Source: Pseudodesulfovibrio portus (lineage in GTDB: Bacteria; Desulfobacterota; Desulfovibrionia; Desulfovibrionales; Desulfovibrionaceae). Taken from it: a stretch of 64,000 bases of DNA. Below, piece by piece: positions 17,920 through 26,634 of this stretch. Positions within the stretch are counted from its first letter, which is position 1. Every line of letters starts with the position of its first letter. The position numbers were made by a program, and so were the translations under genes. Under the pieces are notes generated by a model. It ran no database searches. It was not told the origin of the DNA and saw nothing but the letters and a program-made list of their open reading frames with translations. Location of the stretch: positions 126,501 to 190,500 of the forward strand of contig NZ_AP026708.1 in assembly GCF_026000375.1 (NCBI RefSeq). The letters run 5' to 3'.

Positions 17920-20058
17920 ATGAGTGAAATAGTTGATGTTCTCGTCGTTGATGACGAACAGATCAATCTCAGGCTGATCAAGGGAATCCTCAAGGGATAT
18001 GACTTGAACCTGGTGATGGCGGAGTCCGCATCGCAGGCCTTGGAAAGCCTGGAGGATCACGATTATGCCGTGGCGTTGCTGGACGTCATGATGCCGGGGA
18101 TGAATGGTTTCGAACTGGCCGAGGAATTGCGCAGTTCGGAAGCCACCAAGCATATCCCCATCATCTTCATCACGGCCATCAGCAAGGAGCAGCGACATAT
18201 TTTCCGTGGGTATGAACTCGGGGCGGTCGATTACCTTATCAAGCCTGTCGAGCCAGAGGTTTTGCGAGGAAAAACGAATATTTTTGCCGACCTGCACAGG
18301 AAAAAACGCTCCCTTGAAGAAACGACCCGCCGTCTGGAAGCGACCGTGGCGGAGCTTGAGGCCTCCCAGGTGGCGCTCAAGGAATCGGAACAGCGCTACC
18401 GCATGGTGGCCGATTACAACTACGACTGGGAAATCTGGTTTGCCCAGGATGGCGGGATTCATTACATGTCGCCGTCCTGTGAACGGATCAGCGGGTATAA
18501 TCCCGAGCAGTTTCAGGACGATCCTACGCTGATACAGCGCATTATTCACCGGGACGATCTTCCCGGATGGCTCAGCTTCATAAGCGATGAAAGCCTGGAC
18601 GACGAGAAGAGCCTGGACTTCAGGATCAACGACGCCGGCGCCAAGCTCAAGTGGCTGAGCATGGTCAGGCACGCCATTCATGGCGAGGAAGGTGAGGAGA
18701 TGGGCATTCGCGTGTCCATGCGTGACGTCACCAACAGGAAGAGCATGGAGCGGCAACTGGAGCACCGGACGCTGCATGATTCCCTGACAGGCCTCCCGAA
18801 CAGGGCACTGTTCATTGACCGCGTGGGACAGGCTGCGGAGCGTGCCTCCCGGTCCGAGGGGTGGTTCGCGGTCCTGTATATCAATCTGGACCGATTCCAG
18901 GCCGTGAATGACCACTATGGCCACTCCGTGGGTGACAAACTCATGGTGGCCATTGCCGTCCAACTGCAGAAGACGGTTCGTCCTGCGGACACCGTGGCCC
19001 GGTTCGGAAGCGATGAATTCGGCGTTCTTATTGAAGATGTTGCCCGTAAATCGGATGTCAGCGGCCTCATTGCCATGATCCACAATTCCATCAAGGATTC
19101 GATTGACGTGGACGGCAACAAGTTCACCATTTCAGCCAGCATCGGTTACGAGATCGCGTCGGCGGGACATGTGGATGCCGAAGACATGGTCCATAATGCC
19201 CAGGTGGCCATGAATGAGGCCAAGCAACGGGGCAAGAGCCGCATCGTCGTCTACAACAAGAAGATGCGGGAAGGAGTCGTCAATGTCCTGGCCATGGAGC
19301 AGGATCTCATCCGCGCCCTGAAGGCGGGTGAATTCGAACCGTATTTTCAGCCCATAGTCAATCTTGCGGACGGCACACTCTACGGGTTTGAGACCCTGAC
19401 GCGGTGGAATCATCCGGATCGCGGCATGGTCAGCCCCGGTGAGTTCATTCCGGTGGCCGAGGAGACCGGGTTGATCGTCGAGCTTGGAATCCGGATTCTT
19501 GAAGAGGCCTGCCATGTCATGGAAGGGTGGCGGCAGAAATATCCCGCTGCCAGGGATCTCAACATTGCCGTCAACATTTCCGCGAGGCAGTTTTCCGAAG
19601 CGGCATTGGCGACCTCGGTGGGACGAATCTTGGACAGCACCGGGCTGCCGGCCAGTTGCCTCAAGCTTGAGATCACGGAAACGGTCGTCATGCTGGATGC
19701 GGTCAAGTCCGTCAACCAGCTGAACATGTTGAAAAAACTCGGCATCATGCTGTCTATCGACGATTTCGGCACCGGGTATTCCTCCATGAGCTATCTTCAG
19801 AAGTTTCCAACGGACCAGCTCAAGATAGACTTGAGCTTTGTCCAGAGGATGGAAACGGCCCCCGAAAACATTGAGATTGTCCGTGCCATCGTCAACATGG
19901 CGCACAGTTTGCGCCTGCGCGTGGTGGCGGAGGGCATCGAAACCGAGCGCCAAAGGGACTTGCTTTATTCATTGCAATGCGATTACGGTCAGGGCTATCT
20001 GTACTCGAAGCCGCTTCCCAAAGCGGAAGCTGAGGAATTTGTCAAGAATTCCGAATAG
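17920..20058 (+). CDS. Response regulator with PAS, GGDEF and EAL domains
   Basis: A 712-residue c-di-GMP signalling protein. Domains in order: CheY-like receiver (about 4-120, phospho-acceptor Asp55 in ALLDVMMPG), coiled linker, PAS (about 160-270), GGDEF (about 285-440) and EAL (about 450-700). The diguanylate cyclase signature is GSDEF (363-367), with Ser for the second Gly, so cyclase activity is doubtful. The EAL domain keeps Glu491 (in FETL), EITET, DDFGTG (614-619) and the Lys of QLKID, so phosphodiesterase activity is likely. Start choice is uncertain: this ATG or one at 17893, both with poor ribosome-binding sites. It is probably monocistronic and a histidine kinase partner is not adjacent. 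Confidence 0.88.
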   Translation: MSEIVDVLVVDDEQINLRLIKGILKGYDLNLVMAESASQALESLEDHDYAVALLDVMMPGMNGFELAEELRSSEATKHIPIIFITAISKEQRHIFRGYELGAVDYLIKPVEPEVLRGKTNIFADLHRKKRSLEETTRRLEATVAELEASQVALKESEQRYRMVADYNYDWEIWFAQDGGIHYMSPSCERISGYNPEQFQDDPTLIQRIIHRDDLPGWLSFISDESLDDEKSLDFRINDAGAKLKWLSMVRHAIHGEEGEEMGIRVSMRDVTNRKSMERQLEHRTLHDSLTGLPNRALFIDRVGQAAERASRSEGWFAVLYINLDRFQAVNDHYGHSVGDKLMVAIAVQLQKTVRPADTVARFGSDEFGVLIEDVARKSDVSGLIAMIHNSIKDSIDVDGNKFTISASIGYEIASAGHVDAEDMVHNAQVAMNEAKQRGKSRIVVYNKKMREGVVNVLAMEQDLIRALKAGEFEPYFQPIVNLADGTLYGFETLTRWNHPDRGMVSPGEFIPVAEETGLIVELGIRILEEACHVMEGWRQKYPAARDLNIAVNISARQFSEAALATSVGRILDSTGLPASCLKLEITETVVMLDAVKSVNQLNMLKKLGIMLSIDDFGTGYSSMSYLQKFPTDQLKIDLSFVQRMETAPENIEIVRAIVNMAHSLRLRVVAEGIETERQRDLLYSLQCDYGQGYLYSKPLPKAEAEEFVKNSE

Positions 20059-20094
20059 ATCGCAACCAATAGCAAAGTAATGGAGCCTTTGTTC

Positions 20095-20277
20095 ATGAAT
20101 CTGAGCGCACCGCAGTTGATCACCTGGGTAATCGGCGTCATCATCGGAGTGGTCGGCATCCTCATTCAGATTGACGTCATGTCCGTTCCCGCACTTGAAG
20201 ATCTCGTGAGGCCGTTTTGGCTCGTTTCAACCGGATTCGTCGTCCTGGCCGTATCCTCCCTGTTCCGTAGCCTGTAG
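20095..20277 (+). CDS. Small two-helix membrane protein
   Basis: A 60-residue protein with two hydrophobic helices (about 8-28 and 38-57) joined by a short acidic loop. The ATG at 20095 has GGAG 9 nt upstream; an ATG 15 nt earlier lacks one. It starts 36 nt after the GGDEF-EAL gene and a strong terminator follows, so it may be cotranscribed with it. No family recognised. Confidence 0.6.
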   Translation: MNLSAPQLITWVIGVIIGVVGILIQIDVMSVPALEDLVRPFWLVSTGFVVLAVSSLFRSL

Positions 20278-20300
20278 TTCCGATCCCTTTTTTGCCAAGT

Positions 20301-20347
20301 AAGGGGGGCCGCCGTTTTTTCGGCGGCCCCCCTTGTCCTTTTTTTGC
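20301..20347 (+). terminator. Rho-independent terminator
   Basis: A perfect 14-bp stem (20301-20314 with 20321-20334) with T6 loop, followed by a T-rich run to 20347, ends the GGDEF-EAL transcript. Confidence 0.92.
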
Positions 20348-20423
20348 GATATATGATAGCTTGTAACATCCTTTCATGACTATGAGTTCGTATGAAGGAA
20401 TACTGCTCAGGAGGAATGCTTTC

Positions 20424-20840
20424 ATGGCTGATTTGAAACGATGGAGCCGTAACGAGATTTCACGCATGCGAAGTGAAATGGATAGGCTTTTCGATGATTT
20501 GTGCCTGGACTTTGACCTCCCGGCCATGGTCTGCCGAATGTCCGGCGATCTCGAACTGAGCGAGGAAGGCGATACCCTCGTGGCCCGGTTGGAATTGGGA
20601 AACATCAAACCCGATGACGTGCAGGTATCCGTGCATGAGCGTCGATTGATCATTACGGCGGAGTATGTCGAGGTGAGCGGGAAGATCAGGAGTTCGCGGA
20701 CCCTTCGCAAAGAAGTCAGGCTGCCGTGCCTCATCCGTACGAACGGGGTCAAAGCTGTCTACAAGGATGGCGTACTTACCGTGAAACTGCCGAGATGTAT
20801 CAGTCAGACTGGACAACGGATTGAAATTAAAAGGAAATAA
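20424..20840 (+). CDS. Hsp20/alpha-crystallin small heat shock protein
   Basis: An ATP-independent holdase of 138 residues. The alpha-crystallin domain runs from about residue 40 to 130, with ELSEEGDTLVARLELGNIK, the VSVHERRLIITAE strand and VKAVYKDGVLTVKLPR, which matches the conserved A-x-x-x-(D/N)-G-V-L motif near the C-terminus. An upstream ATG (20376) exists, but GGAGG lies 9 nt before 20424. It ends 16 nt before a Lon-family protease, so the pair probably forms a protein quality-control operon: hold, then degrade. Confidence 0.9.
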   Translation: MADLKRWSRNEISRMRSEMDRLFDDLCLDFDLPAMVCRMSGDLELSEEGDTLVARLELGNIKPDDVQVSVHERRLIITAEYVEVSGKIRSSRTLRKEVRLPCLIRTNGVKAVYKDGVLTVKLPRCISQTGQRIEIKRK

Positions 20841-20856
20841 AATACGGAGACAAACA

Positions 20857-23355
20857 ATGGTCAAAAAGAATGACACGTGTGAGGTTCCCGTTGAAAAGCT
20901 CAAGTGGACTCCCGATTCCAAGCAGCTTCCCTTCAAGACCACGGACGACCTGGATCCCCAGAACGAGATCATCGGGCAGCGGCGCGGGGTGGAGGCATTC
21001 CGTTTCGGCATGGGGATGATCAAGCAGGGATACAATATATTCGTCACAGGAGAGCCCGGCCTTGGCCGTTTGTCCACGGTGCGTCGGCTTCTGGAGGAAA
21101 TGACGGACAACGACCAGACGCCTTGCGATCTGTGCTACGTCAACAATTTCAAGCAGCCGGAAGCGCCGATCATGCTCCGGTTCAAGCCGGGCGAGGGTGA
21201 ACGGTTCAAGAAGGACATCCAGAACTTTCTCGACGTCATCAAGCGGGAAGCCCCGCAACTCTTCGAGAGTGAGGAGTACATCAACCGCAAGAACCAGATC
21301 GCCGAGGCCCATGAAAAGAAGGTCATGAGCTTCTACAAGGCCATCGAGGATCAGGTGAAGGACACCGGTCTGGTCGTGGTCCGCATGCAGATGGGCCCTA
21401 TCCAGCGGCCTGACGTGGTCCCTCTCGTGGACGGCGAACCCAAGCGTATGATCGAGCTGGAAGAGTTGGTTGAGCATGGCCGTTTTCCCCGGGACGAGTT
21501 TGAACGTTTGCGGGATAAGCGTTTGGAATTAAAAGAAGAAATAGACCAGATCGTGCAGGAGTTGAAGACCCTTCAGAAGGAGGTCGGAGAAAAGCACGAG
21601 GAAGTGGATCGGCTCATGTTCATGGCGTTGGCCCAGGATTTCATGAAGCCGCTGCGCAAGAAGCACGAAGACGACAAGGTGTTGCAGTTCCTGGATTCCA
21701 TGCTGGAAAACATGGTCGAGGATCTGGAGGCCATCAAGGGATTGGGAGGCGGCGCAAAGCAGGGGCCCATCCCCGGACTGATGTTGCCCGGGCCGTCGCC
21801 GCAAATGGTCTTTCACCCCTATCAGGTCAACCTCTTGGTGGACAATTCCGAAACCGAGGGGGCGCCGGTCATAGTGGAATCCTATCCCACCTACCGAAAT
21901 CTGTTCGGCTCAATTGAACGAGTCATGGACCGGAACGGCGGTTGGCACACGGACTACACCAAGATCAAGGCCGGTTCTTTCGTCAAGGCCAACGGCGGTT
22001 ACCTGGTGATCAATCTCATGGATGCGATCATGGAGCCGGGGGTCTGGCAGACATTGAAGCGGGCTCTGAAAACCGAAGAGATCGAAATTGAAACATTTGA
22101 TCCGTATTATTTCATCAGCGCCACCGGCCTCAAGCCGGAGCCGATCAAAATGGAAGTGAAGGTCGTGGTTCTCGGCAGCCCGTATCTCTATACACTGCTC
22201 AAGCACTATGACGAGGACGTCCCCAAGATATTCAAGGTGCGTGCGGATTACGAGTCGAGCATGGACATTACCGACGAATCCATGCGCCAGGTGGCCCGTT
22301 TCATCCGCAAGGAGATAGACAAGAACGGGCTCAAGCCTTTTGATGTCGGTGGAGTCGCCGCCGTCATGGAGGAGGCTGTGCGCTGGTCGGGCCGTCAGGA
22401 GAAGATCTCCACCGCCTTCCCGGCCATGGCAGACCTGTTGAGCGAGGCGAACTTTTTCGCCGGACGGGCAGGGGCCGAGGTGGTCACGGGCGATCATGTG
22501 AAAGAAGCCGTCCAGGCCAAGATATACAGGGCCAATCAGGTTGAGGAACGCATCCAGGAGATGATCGACCGGGGCAGTCTGTTCGTGGACACGGACGGCG
22601 AAGTGGTGGGCCAGGTCAACGGCCTGGCCGTCTATTCCCTGGGCGACTACATGTTCGGCAAGCCCGCCAGGATCACGGCGGTCACCGCGCTGGGCAAGGA
22701 GGGGATCATCAACATCGAGCGCGAGGCGGACATGTCCGGACCGACGCACAACAAGGGCATGCTCATCCTGTCGGGGTTTTTGCGCAGTCGGTTTGCCCAG
22801 GACAAGCCCTTGTCGCTGGCCGCCTCCATTGCCTTTGAACAGTCGTACGGCGGCATAGACGGTGATTCCGCGTCTTCCACCGAGTTGTATGCGCTCCTGT
22901 CCAGCCTTTCGGGCCAGCCTCTCCGGCAGTACGTGGCGGTCACGGGTTCCGTGAACCAATACGGCGAGGTGCAGCCCATCGGCGGGGTGAACCAGAAAAT
23001 TGAAGGATTCTACTTGTGTTGCAAAAACGCCGGGTTGACTGGAAAACAAGGGGTCATGATCCCGTACCCCAACGTCAAGGACCTCATGCTGCGCGAGGAA
23101 GTCATCGAGGCCGTCAAGGCAGGCAAGTTCCATGTCTGGGCGGTAAAGAACATAGACCAGGGGATCGAGATACTGACCGGCATCAAGGCCGGTGAGCGCA
23201 CCAAATCCGGCGCGTACCCCAAGAATACCATCAACCGCATGGTGGATGACAAACTCAAGGGACTGGCAGACAAGCTCATTGCCTACGGCAAGGACGAGAA
23301 CGACAAGAAACCGGCCAGGAAGAAGTCGGCACCGAAAAAGAAGTCGGCAAAATAG
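20857..23355 (+). CDS. Lon-related ATP-dependent protease (S16 family)
   Basis: An 832-residue AAA+ protease of the Lon-related group (like E. coli YcbZ/LonH), with a C-terminal Ser-Lys protease domain. Ser671 (DGDSAS) and Lys714 (GGVNQKIEGF) are 43 residues apart, exactly the spacing of the E. coli Lon dyad. The Walker A-like segment GEPGLGRLST (65-74) has Arg where Lys is usual. A long coiled insertion (about 215-300) splits the ATPase region. The tail is Lys-rich (KKPARKKSAPKKKSAK). GGAG precedes the ATG. It follows hsp20, suggesting a heat-shock operon, though no heat-shock promoter was identified. Confidence 0.9.
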   Translation: MVKKNDTCEVPVEKLKWTPDSKQLPFKTTDDLDPQNEIIGQRRGVEAFRFGMGMIKQGYNIFVTGEPGLGRLSTVRRLLEEMTDNDQTPCDLCYVNNFKQPEAPIMLRFKPGEGERFKKDIQNFLDVIKREAPQLFESEEYINRKNQIAEAHEKKVMSFYKAIEDQVKDTGLVVVRMQMGPIQRPDVVPLVDGEPKRMIELEELVEHGRFPRDEFERLRDKRLELKEEIDQIVQELKTLQKEVGEKHEEVDRLMFMALAQDFMKPLRKKHEDDKVLQFLDSMLENMVEDLEAIKGLGGGAKQGPIPGLMLPGPSPQMVFHPYQVNLLVDNSETEGAPVIVESYPTYRNLFGSIERVMDRNGGWHTDYTKIKAGSFVKANGGYLVINLMDAIMEPGVWQTLKRALKTEEIEIETFDPYYFISATGLKPEPIKMEVKVVVLGSPYLYTLLKHYDEDVPKIFKVRADYESSMDITDESMRQVARFIRKEIDKNGLKPFDVGGVAAVMEEAVRWSGRQEKISTAFPAMADLLSEANFFAGRAGAEVVTGDHVKEAVQAKIYRANQVEERIQEMIDRGSLFVDTDGEVVGQVNGLAVYSLGDYMFGKPARITAVTALGKEGIINIEREADMSGPTHNKGMLILSGFLRSRFAQDKPLSLAASIAFEQSYGGIDGDSASSTELYALLSSLSGQPLRQYVAVTGSVNQYGEVQPIGGVNQKIEGFYLCCKNAGLTGKQGVMIPYPNVKDLMLREEVIEAVKAGKFHVWAVKNIDQGIEILTGIKAGERTKSGAYPKNTINRMVDDKLKGLADKLIAYGKDENDKKPARKKSAPKKKSAK

Positions 23356-23395
23356 TAGGATTCATTCCTGAAAACTGTTGAGTCAGGAAAACAAA

Positions 23396-23425
23396 AGGGT
23401 TACGGTATTTCCGTAACCCTTTTTT
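23396..23425 (+). terminator. Rho-independent terminator after the Lon-like gene
   Basis: GGGTTACGG/CCGTAACCC stem with a 5-nt loop and T6. The next small gene starts only 12 nt later, so it needs its own promoter or read-through. Confidence 0.88.
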
Positions 23426-23436
23426 GCGGAGTGAAA

Positions 23437-23604
23437 ATGAATCTGTTGCGGTTGAATATCTGGCGGAAGTGCATTTTGGCTGGCTTCGTGGTGGCGGTGG
23501 TCGCCATGTTCGCCATTGACTGGGGCTACCATTTCCATGTCGGCCACGTGGTCCGCCTGCTCGTGGGGACCGTTGCCTTCTGGCTGGCGGTGGACCGGTT
23601 GTAG
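23437..23604 (+). CDS. Small hydrophobic protein (55 aa)
   Basis: A 55-residue open frame with GGAG 5 nt before the ATG. It encodes a basic N-terminus (MNLLRLNIWRK), a hydrophobic helix CILAGFVVAVVAMFAI, a short His-containing loop (GYHFHVGH) and a second hydrophobic helix ending in AVDRL. The ribosome-binding site, two clean membrane helices and normal codon use support it. No family recognised. Confidence 0.6.
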   Translation: MNLLRLNIWRKCILAGFVVAVVAMFAIDWGYHFHVGHVVRLLVGTVAFWLAVDRL

Positions 23605-23659
23605 CAGGGGGTGATCAGTTGTGATCGGCCGCATTCCAACGGTTCACCGGTCGTCGTGA

Positions 23660-24256
23660 TCACGATTTCGGGAACGCGTTCGCCACGGCCTCGGCTACTT
23701 CGGCCAGCCAGGTTTGCCGTTCTTCCAATGTGCTGGTGACGATGATGCGGAAGATGTGCCGGGTCACGTCCTGCACGCCGCACAGGTCGAAAACGCAATC
23801 TTTCCATATCCGGTCAAGCGGATCACCGAAAATGCGATCCTCCCGTTCCGCGGAAGTGTTGGACGTGTTGAACACCAGGGCTTTATCCGCCTTGAGCAAT
23901 CCCACGGGTACGCCTTCTCCCGAATCGCCTTCCACGAACTCGTATGCCACTCCGGGGCGCATGATACGGTCCACCCAGCCTGTTAGAATGGCGGGCGGCA
24001 TGCCCCACCAGTTGGGATGCACGACAATGATGCCGTCAGCCGTCGCCGTTTCCCGGCAATGGGCGGCGATGGTCGCGGGAAGATCGGCCCTGCGGGGGAT
24101 TTCTGCTGCAGGCAGGAGGGCGTCGAATTCCTCGGCGCAGAGGTCGTGAAAGATGGGTACGTGGCCGTTGTCTTTCAGCGTTTGTATCGCCTGGCGAGCA
24201 ATGGCATGATTGAAGCTGGCCGGGTCGGGATGGGCCAGGATTACCAATATATCCAT
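23660..24256 (-). CDS. NAD(P)H-dependent oxidoreductase, flavodoxin-like fold (KefF/MdaB-like)
   Basis: A 198-residue FMN/FAD quinone reductase-like protein. It opens with the flavodoxin-fold strand-loop MDILVILAHPDPASFNHAI and has the family segment IIVVHPNWWGMPPAILTGWVDRI, which binds the flavin and closes the active site. The longer open frame upstream is rejected because GGAGG lies 6 nt before the ATG at 24256. It is divergent from the ilv operon, whose promoter region it shares. Substrate unknown; quinone or glutathione-linked reductases are the nearest guesses. Confidence 0.85.
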   Translation of the reverse strand: MDILVILAHPDPASFNHAIARQAIQTLKDNGHVPIFHDLCAEEFDALLPAAEIPRRADLPATIAAHCRETATADGIIVVHPNWWGMPPAILTGWVDRIMRPGVAYEFVEGDSGEGVPVGLLKADKALVFNTSNTSAEREDRIFGDPLDRIWKDCVFDLCGVQDVTRHIFRIIVTSTLEERQTWLAEVAEAVANAFPKS

Positions 24257-24332
24257 GGGGTACCTCCGGGGTTCGCCGAATAATAGCGGTAAGTCCGGAA
24301 ATGGCAAGTGTTTGGGGGGACTCGAAAAACGC

Positions 24333-24361
24333 TTGACCTTTTTTGTTGGCCCGATTAGGTG
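24333..24361 (+). promoter_or_regulatory. Candidate promoter of the ilv leader
   Basis: TTGACC and TAGGTG are 17 bp apart. The -35 is good and the -10 is weak. It lies about 30 nt upstream of the leader peptide start, which is suitable for an attenuated transcript. Confidence 0.5.
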
Positions 24362-24391
24362 AATTGATAACAAATCAAAGGAAACATTCCG

Positions 24392-24502
24392 ATGTTGCGC
24401 ATTCAAAACACCATTTCCATTATTCCCGCCGGCCTAATCGTGGCCGACGTATGCGTCGTAGTGGACGTAGTAGTAGGTGGTGTCTATAGGGACGCGCCAT
24501 AG
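24392..24502 (+). CDS. Branched-chain amino acid leader peptide (ilv attenuation)
   Basis: A 36-codon open frame behind AAAGGA. Its product is 16/36 Ile, Leu and Val, with the dense core LIVADVCVVVDVVVGGV. Five of nine Val codons are GTA and one Leu is CTA, codons expected to be rare in such a GC-rich genome and therefore sensitive to charged-tRNA supply. It ends 24 nt before a strong terminator hairpin and 109 nt before ilvB. This is the classical arrangement of ilv leader peptides, in which stalling at scarce Ile, Leu or Val codons prevents termination. Confidence 0.88.
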   Translation: MLRIQNTISIIPAGLIVADVCVVVDVVVGGVYRDAP

Positions 24503-24525
24503 CGGGATAATATCAATCGATTTTC

Positions 24526-24561
24526 AAAACCCCCGTCGGTGCGTACCGGCGGGGGTTTTTT
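24526..24561 (+). terminator. ilvB attenuator
   Basis: An 11-bp GC-rich core stem (24530-24540 with 24545-24555, one G-T pair, loop GCGT) is flanked by A4 and T6, between leader stop and ilvB. Alternative pairings are visible: CGACG 24445-24449 with CGTCG 24454-24458 (pause hairpin), or GCCGACG 24443-24449 with CGTCGGT 24534-24540 (antiterminator candidate). Confidence 0.88.
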
Positions 24562-24610
24562 GTTGGGATTCCCGCCAGATGCAGACGACGGGTTCAAACA
24601 GGAGGCTCTC

Positions 24611-26284
24611 ATGAAATTGAACGGTGCGGAAATCATCATCAAATTGTTGGAGCGGCAGTCCATAGAGACCATCGCAGGGATACCCGGCGGGGCGAATCTG
24701 CCTCTCTATGACGCCCTCGGCCAGTCGACCATCCGGCACATCCTGACCCGGCATGAGCAGGGAGCCGGGTTCATCGCCCAGGGCATGGCCCGAGTCACGG
24801 GCAAGCCTGCAGTGTTCTTCGCTACGTCCGGTCCGGGCGCCACCAACACCCTGACGGCCATTGCCGACGCCAAGCTCGACTCCATCCCCATCATCTGCAT
24901 CACCGGTCAGGTGCCGTTGGCCATGATCGGCACCGACGCCTTTCAAGAGGTGGACACCTACGGGTTGAGCGTGCCCATCACCAAGCATAATTTTCTTGTC
25001 CGGTCCGCTGAAGACCTGCTCCACGTCATTCCCGCCGCCTTCCGCATAGCCGCCTCCGGCCGTCCCGGCCCGGTGGTTATCGACGTGCCCAAGGACGTTC
25101 AGATGGCCGAGGTGGAGTTCGACGAGTGGCCCGAGCCAGGCATGCCCGAACCGACCGCCGAGTTGATTCCCGCCGAGGTCCAGCGGGCGGCCGACATGAT
25201 CAACCGGGCCGAGAAGCCCATCCTGTATCTCGGCGGCGGCGTCATCCAGTCCGGTTCCGCCGGGTTGGCCAGGGAATTGGCCGAGAAGGGCGGCATCCCG
25301 GCTGCCATGACCCTCATGGGGCTTGGAATCATGCCCACGACCCATCCGCTGGACATCGGCATGCTCGGCATGCACGCGGCACGGTATACGAATCTGGCTC
25401 TGGACGAGTGCGATTTGCTCGTGGCCATCGGCGTCCGCTTCGACGACCGGGCAACCGGCAAGGTTCCGGAGTTCTGTCCCAACGCCAAGATCGTGCATAT
25501 GGACATCGATCCCAGCGAGTTGGACAAGATCAAGACGGCCACCGCGTCCGTGACCGGCGACGTCAAGGATTCCCTGGCGGCAATCCTGCCTCTGATCGAG
25601 AAGCAGGATCGCGTCGATTGGAATCGCGGTGTCCAGGCCCTCAAGAAGGCTCACCCCATGGTCGTTCCCGGGGCTGACGATCCGACATCCCCGTACGGCG
25701 TCATCCTCAAGGCGGCGGAGTTGGCGGGCGAAAACGCTATCGTCTGCACCGACGTGGGGCAGCACCAGATGCGTACCGCCCAGGTGTATCCGTTCACCTC
25801 GCCGCGTTCCTGGCTGACCTCCGGCGGGCTGGGCACCATGGGGTTCGGCATGCCCGCGTCCCTGGGAGCCGCCCTGGCCGCACCCGACCGCACCGTGATC
25901 TGCTTTTCCGGCGACGGCTCGATCATGATGAATATCCAGGACTTGGCCACGGCCATGGAGTACGATATCCCGATCAAGATCATCCTGACCAACAACAATG
26001 CGCTTGGTCTTGTCCGCCAGCAGCAGGACCTTTTCTACGGGAAGCGCTACACCGCGTCCGAATACACCCGAAGCGTGGATTTCATGAAGATAGCCGAGGG
26101 GTTCGGCATCAAGACACACGACCTGTGCAGCAGCGATGATCCGGTCGGTACCCTGGCAGAGGCCCTGGCCGAGCCCGGTCCGTCCCTGATCCATGTGGTC
26201 ATCAACGCCGACGAGCCCGTGTATCCCATGGTTCCCCCCGGAGCCGCCAATAGCGAAATGATCGGAGGTGAGAAAAATGTGTAA
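24611..26284 (+). CDS. ilvB: Acetolactate synthase, large subunit
   Basis: The ThDP-dependent catalytic subunit that makes acetolactate or acetohydroxybutyrate, the first common step of Val, Leu and Ile synthesis. The 557-residue protein has the catalytic Glu region (RHEQGAGFIAQGMARVTGKP), the FAD-binding middle domain and the ThDP-Mg motif GDGSIMMNIQDLATA...NNNALG. AGGAGG is 5 nt before the ATG at 24611; the upstream in-frame extension runs through the attenuator and is not coding. It overlaps ilvN by 8 nt and is controlled by the leader peptide and attenuator upstream. Confidence 0.96.
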   Translation: MKLNGAEIIIKLLERQSIETIAGIPGGANLPLYDALGQSTIRHILTRHEQGAGFIAQGMARVTGKPAVFFATSGPGATNTLTAIADAKLDSIPIICITGQVPLAMIGTDAFQEVDTYGLSVPITKHNFLVRSAEDLLHVIPAAFRIAASGRPGPVVIDVPKDVQMAEVEFDEWPEPGMPEPTAELIPAEVQRAADMINRAEKPILYLGGGVIQSGSAGLARELAEKGGIPAAMTLMGLGIMPTTHPLDIGMLGMHAARYTNLALDECDLLVAIGVRFDDRATGKVPEFCPNAKIVHMDIDPSELDKIKTATASVTGDVKDSLAAILPLIEKQDRVDWNRGVQALKKAHPMVVPGADDPTSPYGVILKAAELAGENAIVCTDVGQHQMRTAQVYPFTSPRSWLTSGGLGTMGFGMPASLGAALAAPDRTVICFSGDGSIMMNIQDLATAMEYDIPIKIILTNNNALGLVRQQQDLFYGKRYTASEYTRSVDFMKIAEGFGIKTHDLCSSDDPVGTLAEALAEPGPSLIHVVINADEPVYPMVPPGAANSEMIGGEKNV

Positions 26285-26555
26285 GCAGACCGTCATCGAA
26301 CTGTCCGTGAGGAATCATCCGGGCGTCATGTCGCATATCTGCGGCCTGTTCGCCCGCCGGGCCTACAATGTGGAGGGCATCGCCTGCATGCCGGTCAACG
26401 GCGGCGGCACCAGCCGCATCTGGCTGCTGGTCAACGCTGATCAGCGCCTCGACCAGATGCTCAAGCAGGTGGACAAGCTGCAGGACGTGCTCGGCGTGGA
26501 ACGGCATGACGGTGGTCACGCTGTATTTGCCAAGATGTCCGAATTCGTTCAATAA
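26277..26555 (+). CDS. ilvN: Acetolactate synthase, small regulatory subunit
   Basis: A 92-residue ACT-domain protein that binds Val and activates and feedback-inhibits the large subunit. The N-terminal pattern IELSVRNHPGVMSHICGLFARRAYNVEGI is the usual ACT opening; the C-terminal half is short, as in E. coli IlvN (96 aa), rather than the longer IlvH. The GGAGGTG box lies inside the end of ilvB and the coding regions overlap, indicating coupling at a fixed subunit ratio. A terminator follows, so the operon is ilvB-ilvN only. Confidence 0.94.
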   Translation: MCKQTVIELSVRNHPGVMSHICGLFARRAYNVEGIACMPVNGGGTSRIWLLVNADQRLDQMLKQVDKLQDVLGVERHDGGHAVFAKMSEFVQ

Positions 26556-26577
26556 ATTGCCATCAGCATCCTGTTTG

Positions 26578-26608
26578 AAAGGCCGACTTTTCGTCGGCCT
26601 TTTTCTTT
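26578..26608 (+). terminator. Terminator of ilvBN
   Basis: GGCCGAC/GTCGGCC stem with a TTTTC loop, preceded by AAA and followed by a T-rich run. Confidence 0.9.
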
Positions 26609-26634
26609 TGTCGCCCGTCGCTTTGGCCCCTCCC

